A stretch of DNA of 64,000 bases, from assembly GCF_041146795.1 (NCBI RefSeq), contig NC_135185.1, positions 12,063,529 through 12,127,528 on the forward strand. Direction: 5' to 3'. Each line of letters starts with the position of its first letter. Positions within the stretch are counted from its first letter, which is position 1. The stretch is from Maylandia zebra (lineage: Eukaryota > Chordata > Actinopteri > Cichliformes > Cichlidae). Made by a program: the position numbers and the translations under genes. This document shows positions 63,901 to 64,000 of this stretch, piece by piece. Below the pieces are notes generated by a model, which was given only the letters and a program-made list of their open reading frames with translations, was not told where the DNA came from and did not search any database.

Positions 63901-64000
63901 TTTAAAGTTAAAAGAGCGTCTTTCTTCTCGGCTGTCTGTTAGAGGCTCTGCCAAGGGCTTGTTGAGTTTTGTCCGCTTTTAAAACGGATTAGGGTAAAAC
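60992..64000 (-). other. runx3: runx3 upstream intron, open at the window edge
   Basis: I searched for the Runt-domain and RMRVTPSTPSPRG-type exons on the minus strand and found none. GC- and CpG-richer patches (62100-62560 and 63100-63560) could be enhancers. A T-rich run lies at 62835-62860. Confidence 0.65.

Overview
The window is vertebrate nuclear DNA, almost certainly from a ray-finned fish and most likely a percomorph teleost. It has GT-AG introns, three recognisable vertebrate genes, many Tc1-like transposon fossils, L2-type LINE 3' ends and long AC microsatellites. A cichlid-like genome is my guess, from recollection of how common the LINE at 31.5-33.4 kb is in that group; this is inference. 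No bacterial or viral gene organisation is present.

Three genes occupy the window in the order srrm1 (+), clic4 (+), runx3 (-). From memory this is the order and orientation of SRRM1-CLIC4-RUNX3 on human 1p36, where the block is several-fold longer. (1) 1-10.2 kb: srrm1, a splicing coactivator with a PWI domain and a long RS domain. Fifteen coding exons (830 codons plus stop) are in the window; the first exon or exons (about 38 codons) lie upstream. (2) 10.2-13.1 kb: AT-rich intergenic DNA with two decayed minus-strand Tc1-like elements. (3) 13.1-31.3 kb: complete clic4, six exons encoding 252 residues, with a CRE-type promoter motif, a 10.5-kb first intron and a 1.7-kb 3' UTR. (4) 31.3-52.9 kb: a gene-poor interval between two converging genes, holding a three-level transposon nest, three more Tc1-like fossils, a second L2-type tail, another retroposon tail, two microsatellites and a solo LTR with intact target duplications. 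(5) 52.9-64 kb: the 3' part of runx3 on the minus strand, namely the terminal exon ending in VWRPY, a 75-nt candidate cassette exon, and a probable 2.8-kb 3' UTR. Its Runt-domain exons and promoters lie beyond the right edge.

The genes do not form a pathway. SRRM1 acts in nuclear mRNA splicing and 3'-end processing, CLIC4 is a GST-fold redox/chloride-channel protein, and RUNX3 is a Runt transcription factor. The least expected items are the 75-nt runx3 exon, a recent hAT hairpin element inside an srrm1 intron, nested transposons with readable insertion order, and a GC-only hairpin just beyond the runx3 3' end. I found no convincing new multi-gene system.
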